The notes under the pieces were generated by a model. It did no database searches. It was given only the letters and a program-made list of their open reading frames with translations, and was not told where the DNA came from. The position numbers were made by a program, and so were the translations under genes. 64,000 nucleotides of DNA from Bradyrhizobium sp. CCH5-F6 (lineage in GTDB: Bacteria > Pseudomonadota > Alphaproteobacteria > Rhizobiales > Xanthobacteraceae). The DNA is taken from contig NZ_LSIC01000078.1 of the NCBI RefSeq assembly GCF_001556045.1, positions 1 to 64,000 of the forward strand, written 5' to 3'. Shown piece after piece: positions 1-8,435 of the stretch. The number at the start of each line of letters is the position of its first letter. Within the stretch, counting starts at the first letter, position 1.

Positions 1-327
1 CCCGCCGAGATGCAGCTTCAGCCCGGTGGCGACCCGGCGCGTCGCCTTCATGATGCGATCATCGCAGCCGCTGATGATCACGATCGCCATCGCGCGGAGG
101 TTTCGCTCCGCGACGAAGCGCAACAGCTCCACCCCGTCCCGCTCGCCGAGCGACAGGTCCAGCGCCATGACGTCGAAGGCTTCACGCGCCAGAAGCTCGG
201 TTGCAGCCTCGTACGACGGAACAACGACGGAATCGTATCCGAGCTTCGAGCCGATCTTGCTGATCAAAACCCGCTGCACCAGGTCGTCGTCGACCACAAG
301 AAGACGGCCTCTCGTCGCGCTCATCAT
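1..327 (-). CDS. Response regulator receiver-domain protein (3' end beyond window)
   Basis: The minus strand encodes at least 109 residues from an ATG at 327 to the window edge without a stop. The N-terminus reads as a CheY-like receiver domain: a beta-strand followed by an acidic cluster (LLVVDDDLVQR), the predicted phospho-acceptor Asp in DVMALDLSLGERDG, and a beta-4 strand (MAIVIISG). An AGGGAGA ribosome site precedes a double ATG (327 or 324), so either start is possible. The output domain, if any, lies outside the window, so it could be a stand-alone receiver or an HTH- or EAL-type regulator. It acts in the cytoplasm as the target of an unseen histidine kinase. Confidence 0.8.
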   Translation of the reverse strand, partial: MMSATRGRLLVVDDDLVQRVLISKIGSKLGYDSVVVPSYEAATELLAREAFDVMALDLSLGERDGVELLRFVAERNLRAMAIVIISGCDDRIMKATRRVATGLKLHLGG

Positions 328-593
328 CAATCTCCCTTGATGGCTTGCACGCTAGAGCGGCGGCCTCGCTTGGTCGTGAATACAAGACGGCTAAAACTTT
401 CCCTATCGGGAAGCATTTGTTAGCCACGTTTCGTAGCCATCCAAACCTTTGATTTTAATAGATTATTTTGATCACTTCGCGGCCGTCTGGCGAAACGGTA
501 TTGGAATGACGCGTCCGATGTGCGCGTGTGATGAACGTGTCATGAAGCTTTCTATCGGGAGCTGGCAAGCGCGTGCGGGAGAGGTGCGCGCGA

Positions 594-1541
594 CTAGCCG
601 GCCGGCCGCTGCCGGCGAAACCAAGCCCAGGTCTCGCGCGTCGTTCTGATATAGCCGCGGCCGCGATGGACGATCTCGCCATCGACGATCTCGTTCAGCT
701 TCGGCAGCGCGTGAAAGGGGATCGAGGGATAGGCGTGGTGCTCGACATGATAGGGCATGTTCCACGCGAACCATTTGACGAACGCGCCCGTGTACGTCGT
801 GCGGGTGTTGTGGAAGGCGCTGCGGGTGCGGTCGCAGCCGGTATGCTCGGCATAGAGGTAGGGCCGCAGGAAGAGCTGCCCGATCATCAGCGGCACGACC
901 CAGACCCAGAGCAGCAGCGCCGAGGAAAGCCAGAGTGAGAGCGCGAGCAGCAGTGCATAGAGCGCGGTATAGATTCGCGCCTCCGCCACGACGGCGGCGC
1001 GCTTGCTCTCGGGGATCCAGGGCACGGTGACCTTGCCGCTGACCGCATGGCCGAGCATCAGCCGCAGCCGGCCGGCCACCTGAAGCAGGCCGCTATAGGC
1101 GAGCGCGAGCTGCGTGTCGGAGGTCGGCTTCACGCCGACGATCAGCTCCGGGTCTTTCTCCGGATCCTGGGTGTAGCGGTGGTGGTCCCAATGAAACAGG
1201 CAGTAATATTCGTAGGGCAGTCCGATGAGGAAGGCCGACAGATGGCCGACGACGAGATTGAGGGAGCGACTCTTGAACGCGGTCTTGTGCGCGGTCTCGT
1301 GCACCGCCATGAACAGGAAGGCGACGACATAGCCCTGCACCACCATCAGCGGCAGCGCCCAGAGCACGCCCCATGTCGACGCAACCTTCCAGATCAGGGC
1401 GCCGACCAGCAAGATCACGCCGTAATGACCGAGGCTCTGCGCCGCACCCCTGGGGTCGGAGCGAACCGACAATTCGCGCAGCATGGCCGGCGTCAGCGGC
1501 TTGAGGCGATGGCTGTTGTCTGAAACGGTTGCGTCGCTCAT
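594..1541 (-). CDS. Membrane fatty acid desaturase
   Basis: A 315-residue integral-membrane di-iron desaturase/hydroxylase. It carries the three histidine boxes of the family: HETAH (residues 81-85), HWDHH (117-121) and HVEHH (265-269), plus an extra His in AEHTG. Hydrophobic stretches around 40-80, 100-112 and 190-228 would form the paired membrane segments. It presumably inserts a double bond into a lipid-linked acyl chain or oxidises a related alkyl or carotenoid substrate; sequence alone does not fix the substrate. It starts 15 bases after the stop of the upstream alpha/beta hydrolase gene on the same strand, so the two are probably co-transcribed. Confidence 0.88.
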   Translation of the reverse strand: MSDATVSDNSHRLKPLTPAMLRELSVRSDPRGAAQSLGHYGVILLVGALIWKVASTWGVLWALPLMVVQGYVVAFLFMAVHETAHKTAFKSRSLNLVVGHLSAFLIGLPYEYYCLFHWDHHRYTQDPEKDPELIVGVKPTSDTQLALAYSGLLQVAGRLRLMLGHAVSGKVTVPWIPESKRAAVVAEARIYTALYALLLALSLWLSSALLLWVWVVPLMIGQLFLRPYLYAEHTGCDRTRSAFHNTRTTYTGAFVKWFAWNMPYHVEHHAYPSIPFHALPKLNEIVDGEIVHRGRGYIRTTRETWAWFRRQRPAG

Positions 1542-1556
1542 GATGGATTGCCTGGC

Positions 1557-2573
1557 CTACTTGCGGAGAAGCTCGGCGATCTCGGCCTTGATGAAGGCCA
1601 GGTCGCGCGGATTGTTGACGGGGTTGCCGGCGCGATGCCCATGCGGCGACGGGATCGGATGCAGCACGGCGGATTTGGCGTTCACCAGCCGGCCGAGTTC
1701 GTCCTCGTTGTCGCGAACGTCGAAATAGCGATCGGTCGCGCCCGGCATCAGCAGCATGTGAGCCTTGATCGCCCCCAGCGCCCGATCGAAATCACCCGCG
1801 AATGTCGGGCAGCGGCTGACGTCGCCATTCTGCCAGATCCCGATCTGCGCCAGGAGGTCGTTGGCGTCGCGCCGCGCAAATGTCGCGTCCCAGGCACGGA
1901 CGAGATAGTCCTCGAGCGAGGTGAAGCCGACCTCACGCCAGAGCTCGTCACGATAGAAGCCGTGCGACATCGCCCAGCCGGCATAGACGCGCCCCATGGC
2001 GCGATAGCCGGCGACGGGCTTTTCGGCGAAGCGGCCATCGCGAAAGGCAGGGTCGGCAGTGAGCGCGGCCTTCACGCTTTCCAGGAACACGTAGTTGTAG
2101 GGTGCACAACGGGCGCTGCCGCAGACGACCGAGGCGTGCGCGACCATGTCAGGGTGCAGCGCCGCCCAGTGATAGGCCTGCATCCCGCCCATCGACCAGC
2201 CATAGACCAGGGCCAGCTTCGAGATGCCGAAGCGCTCAATGAGCAGCCGGTGCTGAACCGCGATGGCATCGTGATAGGTCACCTCGGGGAAGGGCGCGGG
2301 CGTATTCGAGGGCGAGGACGACAGGCCGTTGCCGAACAGGTTCGGGATGATGATGAAATAACGCGTGGGATCGAGTACGCGGTCCGGCCCGATCAGCCAT
2401 TCAGTATCAATGTGCTGCGCGCTGAACGAGGTCGGATAGAGGATGACGTTGTCCCTGGCCGCATTCAGCTCGCCATAGGTCTTGTAGGCGAGCTTCAGCG
2501 AGGGAAAGACGGTCCCGCACTGGAGCAAGACGTCGCCGGCTTCGAAAACCTCATAGTCACGCTGCGCCGTCAT
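1557..2573 (-). CDS. MetX-like alpha/beta-fold hydrolase/acyltransferase
   Basis: The 338-residue product belongs to the homoserine O-acetyltransferase-like branch of the alpha/beta hydrolases. The nucleophile elbow is GWSMGG (residues 125-130, Ser127), followed by the family's MQA. A late acidic loop (ATDRYFDVRDNEDE) and a His in SPHGHRAG complete a plausible Ser-Asp-His triad. The start at 2573 is chosen because GGGAGCTG lies 8 bases before it; an in-frame upstream ATG at 2627 would add 18 residues that look non-coding. No other methionine genes are nearby, so a role as a general esterase or acyltransferase acting with the downstream desaturase is as likely as homoserine acetylation. Confidence 0.82.
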   Translation of the reverse strand: MTAQRDYEVFEAGDVLLQCGTVFPSLKLAYKTYGELNAARDNVILYPTSFSAQHIDTEWLIGPDRVLDPTRYFIIIPNLFGNGLSSSPSNTPAPFPEVTYHDAIAVQHRLLIERFGISKLALVYGWSMGGMQAYHWAALHPDMVAHASVVCGSARCAPYNYVFLESVKAALTADPAFRDGRFAEKPVAGYRAMGRVYAGWAMSHGFYRDELWREVGFTSLEDYLVRAWDATFARRDANDLLAQIGIWQNGDVSRCPTFAGDFDRALGAIKAHMLLMPGATDRYFDVRDNEDELGRLVNAKSAVLHPIPSPHGHRAGNPVNNPRDLAFIKAEIAELLRK

Positions 2574-2674
2574 GCATACAGCTCCCGTCACGGAGGTCGC
2601 AAAACCCCTGTGGCTTGCGCGATGCATCGATCATGCCGGCCCCCGCCGATGCGTCGTTGCATCAGATTTATAAT

Positions 2675-2689
2675 TGTACTTTTAGTACA
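2675..2689. promoter_or_regulatory. Inverted repeat upstream of the MetX-like gene (candidate operator)
   Basis: TGTACT and AGTACA are perfect 6-base arms separated by TTT, in an AT-rich island about 100 bases upstream of the MetX-like start, next to a TATAAA-like hexamer on the minus strand. The symmetry and position suggest a binding site for a dimeric repressor. The regulator is not identified. Confidence 0.4.
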
Positions 2690-2731
2690 GTTATTAGAAG
2701 CCGGCAAGATAAATCCGATCCGTACACCCGC

Positions 2732-3535
2732 TCAGGCGATGGCGGACAGATAGCGCGCCACCGACGCCGCAAAGGCGGCCTTGGCGCCCGCGGCGATGTT
2801 GCGGCCCCACCAGGCTCCGTAGATCCGGTCGAAGGCGAACGGCTCGACCGCTGCCGCGATCCGCCGTACCGCGGCGGCGTTGAGCGGCATGTAGTTCGGG
2901 TAGGAATACATGAAGCTGACGAAGCGCCGGTCCATCGTCACCTGGGCGACGTCCCCGGTGAGCAGCGCGCCCTTGCCCTCCGCACCGCGCGCATAGTGCA
3001 GCACGGTGGCACCCGGGAAGTGGCCGCCGGTGCGCAGCAGCAGCACGTCGTCGGAGATGCGATGGCTTTCGCCGGTCCAGTGCACAATCGCCGGATGAGG
3101 CCGTGTGACGAAGGCGCGATCGTCGGCATGCAGATAGACCGGTACGCCGCCGAACGTGTCGCTCCAGTCGGCGACCGCGCCGTAGTAATGCGGATGCGAG
3201 ATCGCGATGGCCTTCAACCCGCCGAGTGCCGCGACGTACTGGATGGCCTCATCGGATGCGAGTGGAATGCAATCCCACATCACGCAGCCGTCGTCTTGAG
3301 GCACCAGCAGTGCGCGCTGCCCGATGGCAAAGCTCGGCTCCATCCCGATGCCGGTGAGGCCGAGATCGTCTCGTCCCACGACCTGGTGCGTCCGCGCGAG
3401 CTCCTCGCGCGTCAGAAAGGTCTGCCCCTTCCAGTTCACGAATTGCCGCTCGTCCTCGCAAATCGGGCAGGAGCCGGGCGGTGCTCCGCGTGAGGGAAAT
3501 TGAGCGCCGCAGGTTTCGCAGGTCCAGAGAGACAT
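2732..3535 (-). CDS. MBL-fold protein with N-terminal zinc ribbon and altered metal motif
   Basis: A 267-residue protein starting at the ATG at 3535, which has CGGGAG just upstream; the longer in-frame extension to 4018 looks non-coding. The N-terminus has two CxxC knuckles (CETC at 6-9, CPIC at 23-26) typical of a small zinc ribbon. The rest resembles a metallo-beta-lactamase domain, with SHPHYYG at 113-119 where HxHxDH is expected, so the Asp and third His are lost. A later His (GGHFPGA) and Asp (LTGDVAQ) remain. It may bind one metal or act on an unusual substrate. No partner gene is evident. Confidence 0.78.
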   Translation of the reverse strand: MSLWTCETCGAQFPSRGAPPGSCPICEDERQFVNWKGQTFLTREELARTHQVVGRDDLGLTGIGMEPSFAIGQRALLVPQDDGCVMWDCIPLASDEAIQYVAALGGLKAIAISHPHYYGAVADWSDTFGGVPVYLHADDRAFVTRPHPAIVHWTGESHRISDDVLLLRTGGHFPGATVLHYARGAEGKGALLTGDVAQVTMDRRFVSFMYSYPNYMPLNAAAVRRIAAAVEPFAFDRIYGAWWGRNIAAGAKAAFAASVARYLSAIA

Positions 3536-4025
3536 AACTCCCGCTCCGTTGGAAGAACGCAGGATGACATTGCAGGCAAGCGCCCGGCAAGATCGATGAC
3601 CGGCAGCAGCGGTTGGAACCAACGCGGCGAGCGCCATGTTCCTGCCGATCCGCGGCGTGCTCGCCTTTTTCGTCACGGGATGGTGGGGCGTCGTACCGAT
3701 GCAGGTGCTCGGCGGCTCCGGGCTCGCGTCGATCGCTCTTTGGCTGGCCTTCGGGGCGACAGCGAAGAAGTCTTGAGCTTCAGCGCACAGCACCGACGTC
3801 ACGGCGCAGACTGCCGATCGAGACCGATCCGTCGGGCGGAAAGCCGGCAAGTTGGGGCATCGCCTGGCGCGATCCGAGGGCACTTGGCTGCGGCACCCGG
3901 TCGCTGGCCCATTGCGCAGTTGCGGGTGGCTTTTCGCGCAATCCCGGGCCTTTCTGGTTGCCGCAGTTCGCCGTACGGAAATACAATCTGCGACAGATGA
4001 CCGACGAACGTTTGTCACCCGACCG
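3536..4025. other. 490-base intergenic stretch between the divergent MBL and AraC genes
   Basis: It contains one possible small membrane-protein ORF (3636-3776, listed separately) and a ten-codon ORF (3997-4029) whose TGA overlaps the AraC start as ATGA. Several longer open frames run through it, but none shows the codon bias or ribosome sites of the flanking genes. Promoters for both divergent genes should lie here, but I see no clear operator. Confidence 0.5.
3636..3776 (+). CDS. Possible 46-residue membrane miniprotein
   Basis: This ATG-to-TGA frame encodes 46 residues beginning MFLPIRGVLAFFVTGWWG and ending in ATAKKS. It has two hydrophobic stretches separated by a short loop and a basic C-terminus, which would suit a small inner-membrane protein. 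An in-frame stop lies 13 codons upstream, so the start is bounded. The ribosome site is weak. I do not recognise a family. It could equally be a chance frame in GC-rich DNA. Confidence 0.3.
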   Translation: MFLPIRGVLAFFVTGWWGVVPMQVLGGSGLASIALWLAFGATAKKS

Positions 4026-4976
4026 ATGATCCAGCCTCAACTCTCATTCGACGGCGACCCGAACGGTCCGGCCTATGAACGATGGCGCGAGCAGTTTTGC
4101 CGTCAGGTGGCGAACGTCGATTTCGTGCCGGTGGGCGACGGGCGGGTTCACCGGACCATTGCGCCGGCCATTCTGCCCCGCCTCAGGCTCTCGGCCTCCT
4201 TCGGCTCGCCGATCTCTTTCGTGTCGTTGGGGACCAACGACGAATTGGTGATTACGATGTCGCCCAATTCGGCACTCAGCGGAGCCATGGGACATCGTGC
4301 GCTGGAGGTTGCCGCAGGCGACGTCACGATCGGCGACCCCTCGATCAAGGGCGCCCAGATCACCCAGATCGGGCATGGCAATTTCAAGACCGCGCTGCTG
4401 CCGCGCAAGGCCCTGCTGCGCGCGTGCCCGAATGCCGAGGACCTGATTGCAGGTTCAATCCCCGGCGCCAATCCGATCACGTCGATGTACCTCCGCTATT
4501 ACGACCTCGCGCATATGTATGCCGACAAGCTCGCGGCCGCGGAGCTGGACGCGGTCTCGCAGCATTTGTTCGATCTCGCTGTGCTGATGATCGGAGCCCG
4601 CGGCGACGTCGCGGAGGAAGCTCGCGCGCGCGGACTTGCTGCGGCCCGCCTCGAAACCCTGAAGGCCGACATCCTGGCCCAACTGGCCAGCCCCGCGCTG
4701 TCGCTCACCGGCCTGTCGGCCGCTCACCGGATCAGCCCGCGCACCATCCAGCTGCTATTCGAGCGGGCCGGCATCACCTATAGCAGCTTCGTACTGGAGC
4801 AGCGGCTGCTCCGCGCCGACCGGCTGCTGCGAAATCCCGCCATGCGCATGCGCAAGATCATCGAGATAGCGCATCTCGCGGGCTTCCACGACGTCTCCTA
4901 CTTCCACCGCGCGTTTCGCCGCCGCTTCGGGCAGACGCCCGACGATGTCCGCAAGCTGTCCGGCGGGACCAACTAG
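4026..4976 (+). CDS. AraC-family transcriptional regulator
   Basis: The 316-residue product has an N-terminal ligand/sensor domain of about 200 residues, like those of AraC_binding_2 proteins. Two C-terminal helix-turn-helix units follow: LTGLSAAHRISPRTIQLLF, then IIEIAHLAGFHDVSYFHRAF with the AraC signature RRFGQTPDDVRK. The ATG at 4026 is preferred. The frame stays open upstream, but that region reads as non-coding. The TGA of a ten-codon leader ORF overlaps the start as ATGA. The gene ends convergently with the alcohol dehydrogenase, both stops sharing one CTAG. Its targets cannot be inferred; the adjacent acyl-CoA ligase/dehydrogenase genes are candidates. Confidence 0.88.
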   Translation: MIQPQLSFDGDPNGPAYERWREQFCRQVANVDFVPVGDGRVHRTIAPAILPRLRLSASFGSPISFVSLGTNDELVITMSPNSALSGAMGHRALEVAAGDVTIGDPSIKGAQITQIGHGNFKTALLPRKALLRACPNAEDLIAGSIPGANPITSMYLRYYDLAHMYADKLAAAELDAVSQHLFDLAVLMIGARGDVAEEARARGLAAARLETLKADILAQLASPALSLTGLSAAHRISPRTIQLLFERAGITYSSFVLEQRLLRADRLLRNPAMRMRKIIEIAHLAGFHDVSYFHRAFRRRFGQTPDDVRKLSGGTN

Positions 4977-5966
4977 GCGAACTCGACCACGATCTTGCCG
5001 AAATGGCCGCCGTGCTGCATCAGCCGCATCGCGTCCGGCACGGCATCGAAGCTGAACACACGATCGATCACCGGTCTCATCCCATTGCGTCCGATCGCTC
5101 TCGTCATGGCCTCGAACATGCGGCGGCTCCCGACGGAGAGGCCGATGACGTGCAGGTTCTTGGCGAACAGGCTCGAGATCGCGATCTGCTGCGATGCGCC
5201 CGTGAGTATGCCGATCACCAGAATGGTGCCGCCGACGCGCGCGGCCTCCAGCGATTGCGAGAACGTATCCTTGCCGCCGACCTCGACGATGTGGTCGACG
5301 CCGCCGCCGGTCCACTCAGCCGCGACCTTGCCCCATTCCGGCACTGACCGGTAGTTGATGGTGTGGTCGGCTCCGAGCGCCCGGGCACGTTCGAGCTTCT
5401 CGTCGCTCGACGACGTCACGATCACGCTCGCCCCGGCGAGCTTTGCGAATTGCAGCGCGAAGATCGAAACGCCGCCGGTGCCCTGCACCAGCACGGTATC
5501 GCCGGGCTGCACTTTCGCTTCCTCGAACAACGCGCGCCAGGCGGTGAGCCCGGCGCAAGGCAGCGTCGCGGCCTCCTGGAACGACAGATGCGGAGGGATG
5601 TGGCTGACGCCCTCGGCATCGAGCACCATGACCTCCTGCAGAACGCCCGGCCGCGTGCCGCCGAGCGCGTAACGGCGGCTGGCCGCCGCCCCATGATTGG
5701 AAGAACATCGGAGAGACCCGATCGCCGACCGCGACGCGGGTCACGCCATCGCCCACCGCGACCACTTCGCCCGCACCATCCGAGAACGGAATGAGCGGCA
5801 ATCTTGAAACGCCGCCCTTGCCCTGCACGGTGAGCAGGTCGCGATAGTTCAGCGACGCCGCCCGCATGCGCACCGCGACCTGGCCGGGGCCGGGCGTCGG
5901 GTCCGGCAGATCGACCAGATCCATCCCCTCGATCGACCAATCGCGTGTCACCTGCCAGGCTTTCAT
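4973..5966 (-). pseudogene. Zinc-free medium-chain (quinone-oxidoreductase-like) dehydrogenase, frameshifted
   Basis: Two minus-strand frames together make one medium-chain dehydrogenase. The first (start 5966) carries the GroES-like half, MKAWQVTRDWSIEG to GDRVSPMFFQSWGGG. The second carries ASRRYALGGTRPGVLQEV onward, with the Rossmann half (VLVQGTGGVSIFALQFAK), to the stop at 4973. The frame changes by one inserted base (or two deleted) in the GC-rich run near 5675-5695. Total length fits the usual 325-335 residues. Both halves keep good coding character, so the break is recent or a sequencing error. The gene follows the acyl-CoA synthetase by 15 bases and is probably in its operon. If intact, it would reduce or oxidise enones or alcohols with NADPH. 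Confidence 0.8.
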
Positions 5967-5981
5967 GGCGATCGCTCCGTC

Positions 5982-7595
5982 TCAGGTCCCGAAATTCTTC
6001 TGGATCGCCTTGTCGAGCGTCTCGCCGCCGACGAAGCGTTGGCGCAGCTCGCGCTTGAGCAGCTTTCCGCTCGGATTCTTCGGCAGGCTGTCGACGAAGA
6101 TGACGCGCTTGGGCACCTTGAAATGTGCCATCTGGCCGGCGCAGTGCTTGATGACGGACTCTTCGTCCAGCGTCTCGCCGCTCTTGACCACGACGATCGC
6201 GGTCACCGCCTCGATCCAGCGCGGATCGGGCAGGCCGACGACGGCGACCTCGGACACTGCGGGGATGCGGTAGACCATCTCCTCCACCTCGCGGCTCGCG
6301 ACGTTCTCGCCACCGGTCTTGATCATGTCCTTGACGCGATCGACCACAGTGATGTGGCCCTCGTCGTCGACGGTGGCGAGATCTCCCGAGTGAAACCAGC
6401 CGCCGGAAAATGCGGCCGCGGTCTTCACCGGATCGTTGTAATAGCCGGAGAGCAAATGCGGCGAGCGGTGCACGATCTCGCCGACTTCGCCGACCTTGAC
6501 GTCCTCCATCGCCGTGTTGACCACGCGCGTCTCGACGTTGAGCACGGGCTTGCCAGCTGAGCCCGCCTTTCGCAGCTGGTCCTCCGGCCGCAGCACGGTT
6601 GCGAGCGGCGCTATTTCGGTCTGGCCGTAGAAATTCCAGAACTTGACGTTGGGCAGGCGGCGCTGGAGCTCGAGCAGCACCTCCACCGGCATGATCGAGG
6701 CGCCGTAATAGCCTTTTTGAAGCGTCGACAGATCCGTCTTGTCGAAGTTCGGCGAGCGCAGCATCGCGATCCAGATCGTCGGCGGCGCGAAGAACGAGGT
6801 GATCCTGTGGGCCTGGATCAGGGTCAGGATGTTCTCGGCGGTCGGCTTGCCGGTGATGACGCCCGAGGCGCCGAGATAGATTTGCGGTCCCAGGAAGACG
6901 TCGAGCTGGGCGCAATGATAGAGCGGCAGCGCGTGCAGGAACTTGTCCTCCACGCTCATGCCGCCATCGATGATGCAGCTGACATACTGCCACATCACGG
7001 CTTCATGGGTCAGCATCGCGCCTTTGGGCAGCGACTCCGTGCCGCTGGTGTAGACGATCTGCGCCAGGTCCCGGCTGTCGACGGATGCCTCCAGGAACGA
7101 GCCGTCGGCATGCAGGAGATCATCGAAGGTGGTGAGGCCCGCAGGCGCCGTCGCCACATCCTCGCCCGGCAGCCAGATCATCTTCTCGACCGCGCAATCC
7201 CGGGCGCTGGCCGCGCGAGCCTGCTCGACGAAGTCCGGTCCGGTCGCGAGCAGCCTTGCCCCGGAGCTCTTCAGGATGAAATTGATCTCGTCCGGGTTGA
7301 GCATGAAATTGATCGGCACCAGCACGGCGCCGATCCGCGCCACCGCGAAGCGCAGCGCCGCGAAGGCGTGCGAGTTGCGCGAGAGCACGGCGACACGGTC
7401 GCCCTTCCTGACGCCGAGGCCGAGCAGGCCGCGGCCGAGCCGGTTGCAGATCGCATCCATCTCGGCAAAGGTCCAGCTGACGTCGCCGCAGCTTGCCGCG
7501 AGCTTGTTCGGTTCCCGGCCCGCCGAGCGGCGCAAGAGATCGCCGATTGAATGCTCGCGCGCTTTCGAGATGATGGCTGCGGTGTCGCCGGTCAT
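5982..7595 (-). CDS. Acyl-CoA synthetase (AMP-forming, fatty-acid/aryl-CoA ligase family)
   Basis: A 537-residue ANL-superfamily ligase that activates a carboxylic acid with ATP and joins it to CoA. The core motifs are present in order: YTSGTESLPKGAMLTH (ATP phosphate loop), NFYGQTEIAP, HSGDLATVDDEG (ribose-binding Asp), the hinge DRVKDMIKTGGEN and the C-terminal catalytic Lys in NPSGKLLKREL. The ATG at 7595 is chosen because GGAGGAACAC lies directly before it; the ATG at 7607 would overlap that site. The gene follows the GntR regulator by 54 bases and precedes the dehydrogenase. The binding pocket does not reveal the acid; FadD- or cyclohexanecarboxylate-type substrates are possible. Confidence 0.9.
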   Translation of the reverse strand: MTGDTAAIISKAREHSIGDLLRRSAGREPNKLAASCGDVSWTFAEMDAICNRLGRGLLGLGVRKGDRVAVLSRNSHAFAALRFAVARIGAVLVPINFMLNPDEINFILKSSGARLLATGPDFVEQARAASARDCAVEKMIWLPGEDVATAPAGLTTFDDLLHADGSFLEASVDSRDLAQIVYTSGTESLPKGAMLTHEAVMWQYVSCIIDGGMSVEDKFLHALPLYHCAQLDVFLGPQIYLGASGVITGKPTAENILTLIQAHRITSFFAPPTIWIAMLRSPNFDKTDLSTLQKGYYGASIMPVEVLLELQRRLPNVKFWNFYGQTEIAPLATVLRPEDQLRKAGSAGKPVLNVETRVVNTAMEDVKVGEVGEIVHRSPHLLSGYYNDPVKTAAAFSGGWFHSGDLATVDDEGHITVVDRVKDMIKTGGENVASREVEEMVYRIPAVSEVAVVGLPDPRWIEAVTAIVVVKSGETLDEESVIKHCAGQMAHFKVPKRVIFVDSLPKNPSGKLLKRELRQRFVGGETLDKAIQKNFGT

Positions 7596-7649
7596 GTGTT
7601 CCTCCATGTGATGTCTTTATTTGTTGGATCTATCGTTTGAAATCTTGCG

Positions 7650-8429
7650 CTATCGGCGCCGGGTTGCCTGGGCGTGCTCCATGTACATGTGCTCGACCGA
7701 GCGATCGAGAGAAGCGATCTTCTCGAAGCCGCGTCGCCAGTCCTGCAAGTGCCGGCGCGTCCACAGCACGCCGGCTTCGCGGTCGCGGCGGCGGATCGCA
7801 TCGATGAGATGGCGGTGCGCCGCGACGAGGCGCGGGCCGCCTTCGGCGACACCGGTCACGATCATCTCGGTGGTCGGATAGAACAATTGCGCTGCCGGCT
7901 CGCGCGCGAGCTGGAGCACGCGGTTCTGCGAGGCCTTGGCGACCAGAACGTGGAATTCGGCATCGCATTCGGCAAGCATCGCGGCATCGCCGACGACGGC
8001 CTCGCTGCGCGCGAGATTGCCGGCGAGCTCGGCGATGTTCTCCTCCGTCGCCCGTTCCACCGCGCCCTCGATGCTGGCGACCTCCAGCGTCATCGAGGCC
8101 TCGTACAGTTCTCGGAAGGTAACCTCGTGCAGGACCAGCGCGCGGCTGAGGCGGCTCGCGAGCTTGCTGTAGCGCGGCAGGCAGGCGTGCAGGCGGCGCG
8201 AGGAATCGCGCCGGATCAGCCCGCCCTCCTCCAGCACGCGGATGCCCTCGCGAATGGTCGAGCGATTGACGCCAAACTGGCGGACCAGATCGTGCTCGGT
8301 GCCGATGGGATCGCCCGGCTTGATGCGGCCATTGACGATCTCGCGCTCGATGGCGTCGGCGACCTTCTGATAGGCGGGCGCAACATCGATCGGGCGAAAC
8401 AGCGGAGCGACAGGCACATCAAACTCCAT
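7650..8429 (-). CDS. GntR-family transcriptional regulator (FadR/FCD subgroup)
   Basis: A 259-residue regulator. The winged helix near residues 25-80 includes LVRQFGVNRSTIREGIRVLEEGGLI, shown here in part as VNRSTIREGIRVLEEGG. The all-helical C-terminal FCD ligand domain has the His/Asp metal-binding pattern around AECDAEFHVLVAKAS and AAHRHLIDAI. Its own start lies only 7 bases from one copy of a TTGTCCGACAA palindrome, and a mirror copy sits before the divergent binding-protein gene. Autoregulation and control of both flanking transcripts by a small acid effector are therefore likely. Confidence 0.9.
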   Translation of the reverse strand: MEFDVPVAPLFRPIDVAPAYQKVADAIEREIVNGRIKPGDPIGTEHDLVRQFGVNRSTIREGIRVLEEGGLIRRDSSRRLHACLPRYSKLASRLSRALVLHEVTFRELYEASMTLEVASIEGAVERATEENIAELAGNLARSEAVVGDAAMLAECDAEFHVLVAKASQNRVLQLAREPAAQLFYPTTEMIVTGVAEGGPRLVAAHRHLIDAIRRRDREAGVLWTRRHLQDWRRGFEKIASLDRSVEHMYMEHAQATRRR

Positions 8430-8435
8430 TGGCGA

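Noticed and set aside
2574..2731. Possible SAM riboswitch before the MetX-like gene
   Set aside because: I looked for a SAM-II-like or SAM-I-like leader but see only a short AT-rich palindrome and no conserved riboswitch core.
1548..2753. 401-codon plus-strand frame opposite the MetX-like gene
   Set aside because: It is a shadow of the alpha/beta hydrolase, whose nucleophile elbow and start signal are clear on the minus strand.
5422..6993. Minus-strand 523-codon frame overlapping the acyl-CoA synthetase and dehydrogenase
   Set aside because: It is out of frame with both real genes and shows no domain; only its last part overlaps the shifted dehydrogenase frame by chance.
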